This document shows, piece by piece, positions 22,409 through 31,240 of a stretch of DNA of 64,000 nt. The translations under genes were made by a program, and so were the position numbers. The notes beneath the pieces were generated by a model that was not told the origin of the DNA, made no database searches, and saw nothing but the letters and a program-made list of their open reading frames with translations. The stretch's first letter is position 1. Each line of letters begins with the position of its first letter. This DNA is from Giesbergeria sp. (GTDB lineage: Bacteria; Pseudomonadota; Gammaproteobacteria; Burkholderiales; Burkholderiaceae_C). The stretch is taken from the NCBI GenBank assembly GCA_017985015.1, contig JAGNYI010000012.1, positions 1-64,000 on the forward strand. Reading direction: 5' to 3'.

Positions 22409-23425
22409 TCACACGGGCTGAAGAATCTCTTTCAGATACTTCGGTAGCGCGCCAAGGCTGAGGAAAGTCAGCTCATACATAGCAGTCAGCCCCGCGGCTT
22501 GCTCATCGTCGAGATCGGTGGCGCAGATCACAAAGTGGCTGCGCGGCAGCCCGAGGCGCTTGCGCAGTCGCAGGTACTTGTCGATGTCGCGGCGGAATTC
22601 GCCCGACTTGCACTCGATGCAGAGCGGCGTGCCGCCTTGTGGCAGACACAACACGTCGAGCTCATGCAGGTCTTCGTTGGGGAAAACGACTTTCACGCCG
22701 CGTGCACAAGAGAACGGTCGACCCGCCTGGTTGGCACGCTCCAGTTGCAGCATGAAGACGTACCACTCCAGCCAGCCACCGTCGAAAAACTGGCGCACCG
22801 CAGGCGCCGTTTGCAGTGTCAGGCGAACAATTTTTTCGGCCTTCTGGTAGTGGTAGCGAGCAAAAAACGTGTGGCTGTAGAGCTGGCGGCACAGGTTGTT
22901 GATGGCCTGCGCATCTTTTTGCGAGAGATTTGCCAGTTCCAGGTTGACCCAGCTGTGGCTCTTTCGGTAGGCGAACCGAATGCGCTCCATCAGCTCGCCA
23001 AAGAGCGCGTATCCGTCGCCGATCAAGCGGGCGGCATCGTCGAAAAAACCGCTGGTGTCGATGAGTGAGTGATCAAAGCGCGCCTCAATCTGGCGCGCAG
23101 TGAACCAGGCTTGCAGGGGTGCGTGCTGCTCGGGCGTTGCCAGGGCGCTGGTGTTGTGGAGATCGCCACCCAGGTAGGGCGCAGTGCTTTCCTGGCCTGC
23201 CTGATCTTCTGACTGATCGGGCGGCGGCTCGGCATTTTCGCTGGCGCGCAGCGCCGCGAGTTCGCGCGTTGCAGCAAAGTAGCGCTCGACGAGTTTTTCG
23301 ACGTAGTACACCGTGCCAAAGACGGTGCTGGGTGCGCCGCAGCGCGAGCACGGGGTTTGCGCGCCCACAGGAAGGAGGGCGCCTTCGGCCACGAGGCCAC
23401 ATTGGTTGCAGCGGTAGATCGGCAT
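22409..23425 (-). CDS. Zinc-ribbon protein with Card1-like PD-(D/E)XK nuclease domain
   Basis: The 338-residue protein of unknown physiological role begins with a four-cysteine zinc ribbon: CNQCGL at residues 6-11 and CSRCGA at about 26-31. A charged linker and a helical middle follow. The C-terminal domain has WLEWYVFML, NEDLHELDVLCL and CIECKSGEFRRDIDKYLRLRKRLGL, giving the ELDV...ECK signature of PD-(D/E)XK nucleases. The pattern with DIDKYLRLRKRLG resembles the nuclease half of Card1/Can2-type effectors, but no CARF ligand-sensing domain is present and no CRISPR locus is in the window. It stands alone between cysE and mog. It could be a repair or defence nuclease. Confidence 0.6.
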   Translation of the reverse strand: MPIYRCNQCGLVAEGALLPVGAQTPCSRCGAPSTVFGTVYYVEKLVERYFAATRELAALRASENAEPPPDQSEDQAGQESTAPYLGGDLHNTSALATPEQHAPLQAWFTARQIEARFDHSLIDTSGFFDDAARLIGDGYALFGELMERIRFAYRKSHSWVNLELANLSQKDAQAINNLCRQLYSHTFFARYHYQKAEKIVRLTLQTAPAVRQFFDGGWLEWYVFMLQLERANQAGRPFSCARGVKVVFPNEDLHELDVLCLPQGGTPLCIECKSGEFRRDIDKYLRLRKRLGLPRSHFVICATDLDDEQAAGLTAMYELTFLSLGALPKYLKEILQPV

Positions 23426-23463
23426 CAGTCCAAATGGGGGAAATCAGAGAAAAGGACTGCGGT

Positions 23464-24072
23464 TTAGTCTCGCAGCGGCCGCTGCGCCGTCTTGGGCCGA
23501 AACGCCTTGCACACTGCTTCGCGCGTCTCCAGGTACGGCCCCCCAATCAAATCGATGCAATAGGGAACCGCAGCAAAAATGCCTGCGGCCAGGAGGCTGC
23601 CGTCTGCGGCGCGGGCGCCTTCCAGGGTTTCGGCAATCGCCTTGGGCTGGCCGGGCAGGTTGATGATCAGGCTCTGGCTGCGAATCACCGCCACCTGGCG
23701 CGAGAGGATGGCCGTGGGCACGAAGCGCAGGCTGATGCTGCGCATCTGCTCGCCAAAGCCCGGCATCTCCTTGTGCGCAATGGCCAGCGTGGCCTCGGGG
23801 GTCACGTCGCGCGGTGCGGGGCCGGTGCCGCCGGTGGTCAGCACCAGGCTGCAGCCGGCGTCCACCAGGGCCACCAGGGTGTCGCTGATGGTCTGCTGTT
23901 CGTCGGCAATCAGGCGCGGGACGAATTCGATGGGGTTGTGCAGCGCGCGCGCCAGCCAGTCCTGCAGCGCGGGCAGGCCCTTGTCTTCGTAAACGCCGCT
24001 GCTGGCGCGGTCGCTGATGGAAACAATGCCGATCTTCACCGACTCCGGCGGGGGCAGGGCGGGGTCAGTCAT
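23464..24072 (-). CDS. mog: Molybdopterin adenylyltransferase
   Basis: The 202-residue protein of the MogA/MoaB family adenylates molybdopterin before molybdenum insertion. Motifs seen are IGIVSISDRASSGVYEDKGLP, LTTGGTGPAPRDVTPEAT and IINLPGQPKAI. The ATG at 24072 gives the normal N-terminus and overlaps the 3' end of the upstream darP gene by 8 bases. Molybdopterin is needed by the nitrate reductase encoded elsewhere in this window. Confidence 0.93.
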   Translation of the reverse strand: MTDPALPPPESVKIGIVSISDRASSGVYEDKGLPALQDWLARALHNPIEFVPRLIADEQQTISDTLVALVDAGCSLVLTTGGTGPAPRDVTPEATLAIAHKEMPGFGEQMRSISLRFVPTAILSRQVAVIRSQSLIINLPGQPKAIAETLEGARAADGSLLAAGIFAAVPYCIDLIGGPYLETREAVCKAFRPKTAQRPLRD

Positions 24073-24739
24073 TGGGTTCGTCTTCGTCGGGGGCCTCTGC
24101 CTCGTCGCCGGCATGGGCCGCGCCGCCCAGCGTGGTGCGCACCAGCGCAAACAAGTCGCGGTAGGCGCGGCCCTTGCGCGGGGCAAGGCCTGTGGATTCG
24201 GCAACTTTGGCGTCGTGGGCGCTCTGCGCGTCCTTGCGTGCCTGGCGGATCAGTGCGCGCAGCTGCTGGATGTCGGTGTCCGGGTGGTGGGCAATCCATT
24301 CGGCCTGCGCGGCGTCTTCGCCAATCAGCCGGTCGCGCCACTGCTCGGCCTGGTGCAGTGCCATCTTCTCTTGTGCCGAGCCACTGTGCTGCACCTCCAG
24401 CGCGGCGCGGGCGGCCTCTACCGTGGCCTCGTCGAGCTTGCGCATCAGCTTGCCGACAAACTGCATCTGCCGGCGTTTGCCCTCGAAGTTGGTGATGCGC
24501 CGTGCCTCTTGCATGGCGTCGCGCAGCTTGTCGGGCAGGTGCAGGGTGTCCAGCAGATCGGTGCGCAGCGTGAGCAGATCTTTGCCCAGATCCTGCAGCG
24601 CATCGCTCTCGCGCTTCTGGTCGGTGCGGCTCGCATCGGGCGTGCCTTTGAGCTCGGCCTTGAGTTCGAGGTCCAGTTCGCTGCCTTCGGCAACGAACTG
24701 GCCGCGCACGTAGTAGCCTTTTTTGGGTTTGCGTGACAT
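24065..24739 (-). CDS. darP: Ribosome biogenesis factor DarP (YjgA, DUF615)
   Basis: The 224-residue, highly charged protein starts MSRKPKKGYYVRGQFVAEGS, typical of the YjgA/DarP family in betaproteobacteria. It contains the DUF615 helical core (RRITNFEGKRRQMQFVGKLMRK). Family members associate with late 50S assembly intermediates. The C-terminus is acidic (DEAEAPDEDEPND). The gene is divergent from pmbA and overlaps mog downstream, so darP-mog is probably one transcript. Confidence 0.88.
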   Translation of the reverse strand: MSRKPKKGYYVRGQFVAEGSELDLELKAELKGTPDASRTDQKRESDALQDLGKDLLTLRTDLLDTLHLPDKLRDAMQEARRITNFEGKRRQMQFVGKLMRKLDEATVEAARAALEVQHSGSAQEKMALHQAEQWRDRLIGEDAAQAEWIAHHPDTDIQQLRALIRQARKDAQSAHDAKVAESTGLAPRKGRAYRDLFALVRTTLGGAAHAGDEAEAPDEDEPND

Positions 24740-24818
24740 GTGGAAATGGGGTTGGGGCAGCACGGGCTGCCCGGGGCGCTCTCCTGATGGAGAAGCCGCA
24801 AGTATCATAGCCCTCGCC

Positions 24819-26207
24819 ATGAACCCAACCGAATCCCGCGCCGACACCGGCTTCAGCTATTCCCGTCCTTTCTTCGAGGAGCTGGTCGATCAGGCCTTGA
24901 AGCATGCCAAAAAGCTCGGTGCCACCGACGCCGCAGCCGAAGCCTCCGAAGGCAGCGGCCTGTCGGTGGGGGTGCGCAAGGGCGAGTTGGAGACCGTGGA
25001 GCGCAACCGCGACAAGTCGCTCGGCGTCACGGTCTACGTCGGCCAGCGCCGCGGCAACGCCAGCACGTCTGATTTTTCGCGCGCCGCCATCGAGCAGACG
25101 GTGCAGGCGGCCTACGACATTGCCCGCTTCACCGCCGCCGACCCCATGGCCGGCCTGCCCGACGAGGGCGACATCGCCCCACCCGCGACGCACCGCACCG
25201 ATCTGGAGCTGTTCTACCCCTGGGCCTTGACCAGCGAGGAAGCGGCGCGCATTGCGCTTGAATGCGAGGCGGCGGCCTTTGCCACCAGCCGGCGCATCAC
25301 CAACAGCGAAGGCGCGGGCGTGTCGGCGCAGCAAAGCCATTTCTTCACCGCCCACACACGCGGCTTTTGCGGCGGCTACGCCACCTCGCGCCACAGCCTT
25401 TCCTGCGCGCCCATTGCCAAAAGTCCCGGCAAGCGCGGCGACATGCAGCGCGACGCCTGGTACACCTCCATGCGCGACGCGCAGGAACTTGCCGCGCCCG
25501 CTGCCGTGGGCCGCTACGCCGCCGAACGCGCGCTCAGCCGGTTGGGCAGCCGCAAGATGCCCACCACCGAATGCCCGGTGCTCTTCGAGTCGACCCTGGC
25601 TGCCGGCCTGCTCGGCGCCTTTGTGCAGGCCGTCAGCGGCGGCGCGCTGTACCGCAAGAGCAGCTTTTTGCTCGACTCGCTGGGCAAGCAGGTCTTTCCG
25701 AAGCACATCGATCTGCTCGAAGACCCCTTTGTCCGGCGCGGCAAGGGCAGCTCGCCCTTTGACGAAGAGGGCGTGCGCGTGCAGCCCCGCAAGGTGGTGG
25801 ACGCCGGGCGCGTCCAGGGTTATTTCCTCAGCAGCTATTCGGCGCGCAAGCTGGGCATGAAGACCACCGGCAACGCAGGCGGCTCGCACAACCTGGTGCT
25901 GACATCGCGCCGCACCAAAAAAGGCGACGATCTGGACGCCATGCTGAAAAAGCTGGGGACCGGCCTCTTCGTCATCGAACTCATGGGCCAGGGCGTGAAC
26001 TACGTGACGGGCGACTACTCGCGCGGCGCCAGCGGTTTCTGGGTGGAGAACGGCGAAATTGCCTTTCCCGTGCACGAGATCACCATCGCCGGCAACATGC
26101 GCGACATGCTCAAGGGCATCGAAGCCGTGGGCGCGGATGTGTACAACTACGGCGCCAAGACGGTGGGCTCGGTGCTGGTGAACCGGATGAAGGTGGCGGG
26201 GAGCTGA
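24819..26207 (+). CDS. pmbA: Metalloprotease-like protein PmbA/TldE
   Basis: The 462-residue TldE/PmbA-family protein is the partner of TldD in proteolytic maturation of modified peptides (microcins) and in CcdA antitoxin degradation in E. coli. Conserved features are SVGVRKGELETVERNRDKSLGVTVY near the N-terminus and, at the C-terminus, GNAGGSHNLVL and MGQGVNYVTGDYSRGASGFWVENG. The ATG at 24819 is preferred to an upstream in-frame ATG that overlaps darP. The historical link of TldD/TldE to CcdA is interesting because a CcdB system lies in the same window; no direct connection is shown. Confidence 0.94.
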   Translation: MNPTESRADTGFSYSRPFFEELVDQALKHAKKLGATDAAAEASEGSGLSVGVRKGELETVERNRDKSLGVTVYVGQRRGNASTSDFSRAAIEQTVQAAYDIARFTAADPMAGLPDEGDIAPPATHRTDLELFYPWALTSEEAARIALECEAAAFATSRRITNSEGAGVSAQQSHFFTAHTRGFCGGYATSRHSLSCAPIAKSPGKRGDMQRDAWYTSMRDAQELAAPAAVGRYAAERALSRLGSRKMPTTECPVLFESTLAAGLLGAFVQAVSGGALYRKSSFLLDSLGKQVFPKHIDLLEDPFVRRGKGSSPFDEEGVRVQPRKVVDAGRVQGYFLSSYSARKLGMKTTGNAGGSHNLVLTSRRTKKGDDLDAMLKKLGTGLFVIELMGQGVNYVTGDYSRGASGFWVENGEIAFPVHEITIAGNMRDMLKGIEAVGADVYNYGAKTVGSVLVNRMKVAGS

Positions 26208-26261
26208 GGGCTGCGGGGATGGCTGGCGAGTGACGAAGCAAAGCGCTGATTCGTTGTGGGT

Positions 26262-26438
26262 TCACTCTGGAGTGCGGACATCGCCATCGTCGCCTGGGGC
26301 GGATAGTGCCTGTCGCTCCAATTCTTCGTCAGACAGTTCGGGTGCCTCGTTGAGAGCCTTGAATTCTTCAACAAACTCGTCCGTGGGCTCTTGCCCTTCT
26401 CCGAGCACCTGTTGAATGGTTTGTGGCGCTGCTTTCAT
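26262..26438 (-). CDS. Small acidic ORF coupled to the tartrate dehydrogenase gene (hypothetical)
   Basis: The 58-codon frame has its ATG overlapping the TGA of the upstream dehydrogenase gene (ATGA arrangement). The product is strongly acidic (QEPTDEFVEEFKALNEAPEL, then SDEELERQAL). No family is recognised. The exact coupling and strongly biased composition favour a real gene, but its shortness leaves doubt. It may be a remnant of a longer gene. Confidence 0.4.
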   Translation of the reverse strand: MKAAPQTIQQVLGEGQEPTDEFVEEFKALNEAPELSDEELERQALSAPGDDGDVRTPE

Positions 26439-27535
26439 TTCTTGCGCTGGGCAACCATCGCCGCAATCGCCTCCCCCACCTGCGTCGTATTCGCCGTCCC
26501 GCCCAGATCCGGCGTACGCGGCCCGTTTTTGATGACTTCTTCCATCGCCGCCACGATCGTATCGTGCGCAGCCCGGCCGGCGCCCTGGCCGTGGGTCAGA
26601 AAATCGAGCATCAGCGCACCTGACCAGATCATGGCGATGGGGTTGGCGATGTTCTGGCCGTAGATGTCGGGTGCCGAGCCGTGCACCGGCTCGAACAGGC
26701 TGGGGAACAGGCGCTCGGGGTTGAGGTTGGCGGACGGCGCCAGGCCGATGGTGCCGGTGGTGGCGGGGCCCAGGTCGCTGAGGATGTCGCCAAACAGGTT
26801 GGTGGCGGCCACCACGTCGAAGCGGCCGGGCTGCAGCACGAAGCGGGCGGTGAGGATGTCGATGTGCTGCTTGTCGAGCGTCACATCCGGGTAGCCCTGG
26901 GCGATGTGGTCGGCGCGCTGGTCCCACCAGGGCATGCTGATGGCGATGCCGTTGCTCTTGGTGGCCAGGGTGACGTGTTTGCGCGGGCGGCTCTGGGCCA
27001 GCTCGAAGGCGTATTTCAGCAAACGGTGGGCCCCGTGGCGCGAATAGACCGATTCCTGGATGACGATTTCGCGCTCGGTGCCCTCGTACATGATGCCGCC
27101 GAGCGAGGTGTATTCGCCCTCGGTGTTCTCGCGCACCACCAGGTAGTCGATGTCGCCGGGTTTGCGGCCCGCCAGCGGGCAGGGCACGCCTTCAAACAGG
27201 CGCACGGGGCGCAGGTTGATGTACTGGTCGAACTCGCGGCGAAACTTGAGCAGCGACCCCCACAGCGAGACATGGTCGGGCACGGTAGCGGGCCAGCCCA
27301 CGGCGCCGAAGAAGATGGCGTCCATGCCCGAGAGCCGGGCCTTCCAGTCGTCCGGCATCATTTTTCCGTGGGCGGCGTAGTAGTCGCAGCTGGCCCAGTC
27401 GATGGGGGTGATGTCCAGCTGCAGGCCAAAGCGCTGTGCGGCGGCCTGCAGCACGCGCAGGCCCTCGGGCATGACTTCCTTGCCGATGCCGTCTCCGGCG
27501 ATGGCGGCGATCTTGAACGCTGGGGTCTGGGTCAT
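26435..27535 (-). CDS. Tartrate / D-malate dehydrogenase (decarboxylating, NAD-dependent)
   Basis: The 366-residue member of the isocitrate/isopropylmalate dehydrogenase family starts with FKIAAIAGDGIGKEVMPEGLRVL. It continues with VPDHVSLWGSLLKFRREFDQ and INLRPVRLFEGV, VVRENTEGEYTSLGGI, KSNGIAISMPWWD and FEPVHGSAPDIYGQNIANP. The YTSLGG loop and DHVSLWG segment are typical of tartrate dehydrogenase/D-malate dehydrogenase (TtuC/DmlA) rather than LeuB. It oxidises and decarboxylates D-malate or tartrate. It lies downstream of an aldolase on the same strand, suggesting hydroxy-acid catabolism. Confidence 0.88.
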   Translation of the reverse strand: MTQTPAFKIAAIAGDGIGKEVMPEGLRVLQAAAQRFGLQLDITPIDWASCDYYAAHGKMMPDDWKARLSGMDAIFFGAVGWPATVPDHVSLWGSLLKFRREFDQYINLRPVRLFEGVPCPLAGRKPGDIDYLVVRENTEGEYTSLGGIMYEGTEREIVIQESVYSRHGAHRLLKYAFELAQSRPRKHVTLATKSNGIAISMPWWDQRADHIAQGYPDVTLDKQHIDILTARFVLQPGRFDVVAATNLFGDILSDLGPATTGTIGLAPSANLNPERLFPSLFEPVHGSAPDIYGQNIANPIAMIWSGALMLDFLTHGQGAGRAAHDTIVAAMEEVIKNGPRTPDLGGTANTTQVGEAIAAMVAQRKK

Positions 27536-27573
27536 GACAGGTCCTTCGTAGAGGGGGCAAGGCCTTGAGGCCG

Positions 27574-27650
27574 AAAATAGCAGTAAAAAATGCCTCTAGC
27601 GCACAACCAGAAAGCGTTTGTAGCTACTATTGTTATAGTGATCTACACGC
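27574..27650. repeat. Interspersed palindromic repeat upstream of the dehydrogenase
   Basis: AAAAATGCCTCTAGCGCAC is followed by AGCGTTTGTAGCTACTATTG. This is a diverged copy in reverse orientation, sitting in the 140-base gap between the dehydrogenase and aldolase genes, where a promoter might be expected. Confidence 0.6.
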
Positions 27651-27675
27651 TGCCGTGGGTGATGGGTACGAACGG

Positions 27676-28482
27676 TCAATAGGCCGCGCTGGCCGCATTC
27701 CCCGCAGCGGGCGCTCGGTCAGCGCCAAAGCGCGCGCGCAACTGGCGCGCGGCATTGGCAAACACCAACACGTCCACGCCCACGGCCACGAAGGTGCAGC
27801 CGCGCTGCAGGTAGGCCTCGGCCAGCGCCGGGTCCGACGTGAGAATGCCGGCCGCCTTGCCGCTGGCCACGATGGTGTCGATGGCGTGGTTGATGGCCGC
27901 CTGCACCTCGGGGTGCGCCGGGTTGCTGCGGTGGCCCATGGAGGCCGACAGGTCCGCTGGGCCAATGAACACGCCGTGCACCCCGTCCACGGCGCAGATG
28001 TCCGGCAGATTTTTCATGGCAGCCACGGTTTCGGCCTGCACCAGCAGGCAGATTTCGTCGTCGGCAACGTCCATGTAGTCGGCGCGGTCTGTCCACCGTG
28101 AGGAGCGCGCCACCGCGCTGCCCACACCGCGCACGCCCCGCGGCGGGTACTGCGTGGCGGCGGCGATGGCGCGGGCCTGCTCGGCCGTGTCCACCATGGG
28201 CACCAGCAGCGACTTGGCGCCGAGGTCGAGCACCTGTTTGATCAGGGCCGTGTCGCCCTGCGGCACACGCACCACGGGGTGCGAAGGGTAGGGTGCGATG
28301 GCCTGCAGGGCAGCGAGCGTGCTGCGCAGGTCGTTGGGGGCGTGTTCGCCGTCGATCAACAGCCAGTCGAAGTGGGCCGTGGCGGCCACTTCGGCGAGGT
28401 AGGCGTCCGCCATGGAGAGCCACAGGCCGATCTGGGGCTGGCCTGCGGCCAGGGCGGATTTGAAGGGGTTGTGGGCGGGCAT
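27676..28482 (-). CDS. HpcH/HpaI-family class II aldolase
   Basis: The 268-residue aldolase of the 4-hydroxy-2-oxoheptanedioate / 2-keto-3-deoxyglucarate family splits 2-oxo acids to pyruvate and an aldehyde. Conserved blocks are [31 protein letters not shown] (general base region), [11 protein letters not shown] and a metal-binding [14 protein letters not shown] segment, then [10 protein letters not shown]. It probably works in the same degradation route as the dehydrogenase downstream. The substrate cannot be fixed from sequence. Confidence 0.88.
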   Translation of the reverse strand: MPAHNPFKSALAAGQPQIGLWLSMADAYLAEVAATAHFDWLLIDGEHAPNDLRSTLAALQAIAPYPSHPVVRVPQGDTALIKQVLDLGAKSLLVPMVDTAEQARAIAAATQYPPRGVRGVGSAVARSSRWTDRADYMDVADDEICLLVQAETVAAMKNLPDICAVDGVHGVFIGPADLSASMGHRSNPAHPEVQAAINHAIDTIVASGKAAGILTSDPALAEAYLQRGCTFVAVGVDVLVFANAARQLRARFGADRAPAAGNAASAAY

Positions 28483-28550
28483 GGCGGTGTGGCGGGTTCA
28501 AGCGGGGCGCTCAGACCACCATCGTAGCGCCAGCCCCTGCTGCCCAGGGT

Positions 28551-29009
28551 TCAGTGGGCGCTCAGACCCGCCAGTGCAGCCTTCACGGCGGCCGATACCT
28601 GGCCCATGTCGGCTTTACCGGCCAGGCGGGTCTTGACCACGCCCATGACCTTGCCCATATCGGCCTGGCCCTTGGCGCCCAGTTCAATGACGATGGCTTG
28701 CACGGCCACGGCGGTCTCTTCGGCCGACATGCGCTCGGGCAGGTAGCCTTGCAGCACAGCCATTTCGGATTTTTCCTTGTCGGCCAGGTCCTGTCGGCTC
28801 GCGCCCTCGAAGGCGGTGATGCTGTCCTTGCGCTGCTTGATCAGCTTGTCGACGATGGCCACCACGGCGGCGTCGTCGAGCACGATGCGCTCATCGACTT
28901 CGCGTTGCTTGCACGCGGCCAGCAGCAGGCGGATGGTGCCCAGGCGCTCGCTGTCCTTGGCGCGCATGGCGGTTTTCATGTCTTCGGTGATCTGGTCTTT
29001 GAGGCTCAT
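28551..29009 (-). CDS. GatB/YqeY domain protein
   Basis: The 152-residue YqeY-type protein (MSLKDQITEDMKTAMRAKDSE, with LLAACKQREVDER and VLQGYLPERMS) is related to the tail domain of GatB of the tRNA amidotransferase. Its function is unsettled. It usually follows rpsU in a small operon, as here, but an rpsU terminator and a block of hairpin repeats lie between them. The ATG at 29009 gives the family N-terminus; longer upstream frames run into the repeats. Confidence 0.92.
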   Translation of the reverse strand: MSLKDQITEDMKTAMRAKDSERLGTIRLLLAACKQREVDERIVLDDAAVVAIVDKLIKQRKDSITAFEGASRQDLADKEKSEMAVLQGYLPERMSAEETAVAVQAIVIELGAKGQADMGKVMGVVKTRLAGKADMGQVSAAVKAALAGLSAH

Positions 29010-29035
29010 GGCGATTACTTTCTTTTTGGGATGGG

Positions 29036-29222
29036 GTCTGCCAAAAGACGCTCTGGCGTCGTTGCAGTGCCTTGTCGTAGCGATGCTACTGCCTGCGGCG
29101 CTGCGCCTAGCCAGAACACTAAGGGTTTGCCAAAAAGCGCTCTGGCGTCGTTGCAACGCCTTGCCGTAGCTGCGCTACTGTCTGCGGCGCTGCGCCTAGC
29201 CAGAACGCTTTTTGGCAAACCC
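29036..29222. repeat. Two tandem ~85-100 bp hairpin repeats upstream of yqeY
   Basis: The second copy (29123-29222) has 17-base perfect terminal inverted repeats, GGGTTTGCCAAAAAGCG and its complement. Its interior reads CTCTGGCGTCGTTGCAACGC to TGCGGCGCTGCGCCTAGCCAGAAC. The first copy (29036-29119) has the same interior but degraded ends. A third fragment of the right end recurs at about 29272-29295. They are non-coding and MITE- or REP-like. Confidence 0.75.
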
Positions 29223-29297
29223 TGAAACAGGGAAAACTCGATCTGGTGTGGTTTTGATGGACCAACCCCGAGCGCCTTTTGGCAAACCCTGAAACGG

Positions 29298-29330
29298 AAA
29301 AACCCGCGCTGGGCGTCCCTGGCGCGGGTT
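29298..29330 (-). terminator. Intrinsic terminator of rpsU
   Basis: On the minus strand AACCCGCGC and GCGCGGGTT form a strong stem with a 12-base loop, followed by a run of T. It lies 34 bases after the rpsU stop. Confidence 0.8.
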
Positions 29331-29363
29331 CTTGCAATCTGGAAGAAGCTTCCGATCGGCAGA

Positions 29364-29576
29364 TCAGTACATCTTCTTGGGCAGCTGCATGCTGCGCACG
29401 CGCTTGTAGTGGCGCTTGACGGCGGCCGCCTTCTTGCGCTTGCGCTCGGCGGTGGGTTTTTCGTAGAACTCACGGGCGCGCAGGTCGGTCAGCAGGCCGA
29501 GCTTTTCGATGGTGCGCTTGAAGCGGCGTAGCGCTACGTCAAAGGGTTCGTTCTCTTTTACACGGACGGTTGTCAT
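29364..29576 (-). CDS. rpsU: 30S ribosomal protein S21
   Basis: The 70-residue, very basic protein starts [21 protein letters not shown] and carries the [12 protein letters not shown] tail typical of S21. It helps mRNA-30S pairing during initiation. It is full length for the family. The 120 bases upstream contain a CCCCGTC...GACGGGG stem, which may be part of its leader, and a TATAGA-like hexamer; no promoter is assigned with confidence. Confidence 0.97.
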   Translation of the reverse strand: MTTVRVKENEPFDVALRRFKRTIEKLGLLTDLRAREFYEKPTAERKRKKAAAVKRHYKRVRSMQLPKKMY

Positions 29577-29704
29577 CAGCTAATGTTTCCAATTTTTGGT
29601 GCTCCCAGAGGGTGCACGGGAGATCGGGCCCGGGCGCCATGTGAAGCGGTTTCCCCGTCTATAACTAGTATTGGCCGACGGGGTATTGCCAGCAAAGCCA
29701 AGCA

Positions 29705-30058
29705 TTATAGCGAGTGGCCGTGTTGCATGCGTGAATCTTCCGGTGCCTCGGCGCGCTCGTTCAGTCCGTAATCGCGCAGCACCTGCGCCACGCGCAGGCG
29801 GTAGTCGGCAAACACCCCCGCGCGGCCCGCTGCCTGCGCCTTGCGATGTGCGGGCAGGGCACGCCAGCCGCTCACCGCCGCCTCATCGCGCCAGAACGAA
29901 AGCGAAAGCATTTTGCCGGGTTGGCTCAGGCTCTCAAAGCGCTCCACCGAGATGAAGCCGTCCATGGATTCGAGCCTGGCGCGCAGGGCGGCGGCAGTGT
30001 CCAGATAGGTCTGGCGCCCCGCAGCGCTGGGCAGGACTTCGAAGATCACCGCAATCAT
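29705..30058 (-). CDS. Antibiotic-biosynthesis-monooxygenase (ABM) fold protein
   Basis: The 117-residue protein starts [29 protein letters not shown], then [28 protein letters not shown], the ferredoxin-like ABM fold found in small heme-degrading or quinol monooxygenases. Its start overlaps the stop of the upstream NIPSNAP gene (ATGA), so the two are translated together. The substrate is unknown. Confidence 0.82.
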   Translation of the reverse strand: MIAVIFEVLPSAAGRQTYLDTAAALRARLESMDGFISVERFESLSQPGKMLSLSFWRDEAAVSGWRALPAHRKAQAAGRAGVFADYRLRVAQVLRDYGLNERAEAPEDSRMQHGHSL

Positions 30059-30402
30059 GGCGTGGCACCCTCGGCCAGTGCGGCGCGGCCCAGGGTGCCG
30101 TCGACCACCTCGGTGAAGCTGCGCTCCTCGCGCAGGATGAAGCGCTGGCGCTGAGCGCGCTCGAAATTGGCGCGGCCTTCGGGGTCGGCGCGCAAACGCG
30201 TGCGGTAGGCTTCGTACGCGGCAAGGCTGTCGAAGGCGATCAGCCCCCAGGCTTCGTAGTTGCTGCCCTCGCAGGGCAGGAAGTAGCCCAGCAAGTGCCC
30301 GCCGCAGCGCGGGATGATGCGACCCCAGTGCTCGGCGTACTCGCGAAAGGCGTCTTTTTGGAAGGGGTCGATTTCGTAGCGAATGAAGCAGGTGAGGGTC
30401 AT
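30055..30402 (-). CDS. NIPSNAP-family protein
   Basis: The 115-residue protein contains [23 protein letters not shown], then [20 protein letters not shown], the ferredoxin-like alpha-beta barrel of NIPSNAP proteins. It forms an overlapping pair with the ABM protein. The divergent ArsR-type regulator 114 bases away is the likely controller. The biochemical role is not known. Confidence 0.85.
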   Translation of the reverse strand: MTLTCFIRYEIDPFQKDAFREYAEHWGRIIPRCGGHLLGYFLPCEGSNYEAWGLIAFDSLAAYEAYRTRLRADPEGRANFERAQRQRFILREERSFTEVVDGTLGRAALAEGATP

Positions 30403-30516
30403 GGGGCGTGCTCCGAAAGCTGGTGGTGAACAAGCCCTGATGGTGCGGTGCCGGCCTGCCGCCATGCTTCGCTCTGGAGCGAAGCGTTGCGCCGTCAATT
30501 CCCGCACACTGCCACC

Positions 30517-31233
30517 ATGAACACCAACCGCATCGCCTACGTCGCCGCCTTGGTTGGCGAACCGGCGCGCACCGCCATGCTGCTGGCGCTGATGGATGGG
30601 CGCGCGCTCACCGCCAGGGAGCTGGCCGAGGCCGCGCACATCACCCCGGCCACCGCCAGCCGCCATCTGGCCTTGTTGGTCGAGGCGGCCTTGCTGCAGG
30701 TGCAGCAGCAGGGTCGGCACCGCTACCACCGCCTGGCCTCTGCCGAAGTGGCGCGGATGCTGGAAGGCCTCATGCAACTGGCCGCCCCGCAGGCAACGCG
30801 CCGCGTGGCCACCGGGCCTGCGGACGCTGCGCTGCGCACTGCGCGCAGTTGCTACGACCACCTGGCTGGGCGCCTGGGCGTGGCCATCGCCAGCCATTTG
30901 CAGGAGCTGGGGGCGGTGCAGGTCGATGCCGAAGGTGCGTCGGCGCGGGTGACGCCCCGTGTGGAAGCGGCGCTGCGCCCCCTCGGCATCGCTGCCGATG
31001 CGCTGACGGGGCAGGGCGGCCACCGGCCGGCGTGCCGCCCCTGCCTCGATTGGAGCGAGCGGCGCATGCACCTGGCGGGGCGTATGGGTTCGCTGATCTG
31101 CCGCCACGCCCTGGACAGTGGCTGGTTGCTGCGCGGCGCTGGTACGCGCGCACTGGCCATCACCCCCGCCGGGGCCGTCGCCCTGCGCGACTGGCTGGGC
31201 CTGGCGCGCTGGCGTGAGGTGGCGGGCGATTGA
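30517..31233 (+). CDS. ArsR-family winged-helix transcriptional regulator
   Basis: The 238-residue regulator has an N-terminal ArsR-type winged helix ([19 protein letters not shown] then [22 protein letters not shown], and [11 protein letters not shown]). The C-terminal extension contains the pair [13 protein letters not shown] and a conserved helix, as in the longer ArsR proteins linked to ABM/NIPSNAP genes. ATG at 30517 is used; an in-frame ATG at 30448 has no support. It is transcribed divergently from the NIPSNAP-ABM pair and is likely their repressor. The Cys-x2-Cys could bind metal or sense redox state. Confidence 0.87.
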   Translation: MNTNRIAYVAALVGEPARTAMLLALMDGRALTARELAEAAHITPATASRHLALLVEAALLQVQQQGRHRYHRLASAEVARMLEGLMQLAAPQATRRVATGPADAALRTARSCYDHLAGRLGVAIASHLQELGAVQVDAEGASARVTPRVEAALRPLGIAADALTGQGGHRPACRPCLDWSERRMHLAGRMGSLICRHALDSGWLLRGAGTRALAITPAGAVALRDWLGLARWREVAGD

Positions 31234-31240
31234 CGCCTGT

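Noticed and set aside
22409-23425. Type III CRISPR ancillary nuclease
   Set aside because: The nuclease domain resembles Card1 but there is no CARF domain, and no CRISPR array or cas gene is present in the window.
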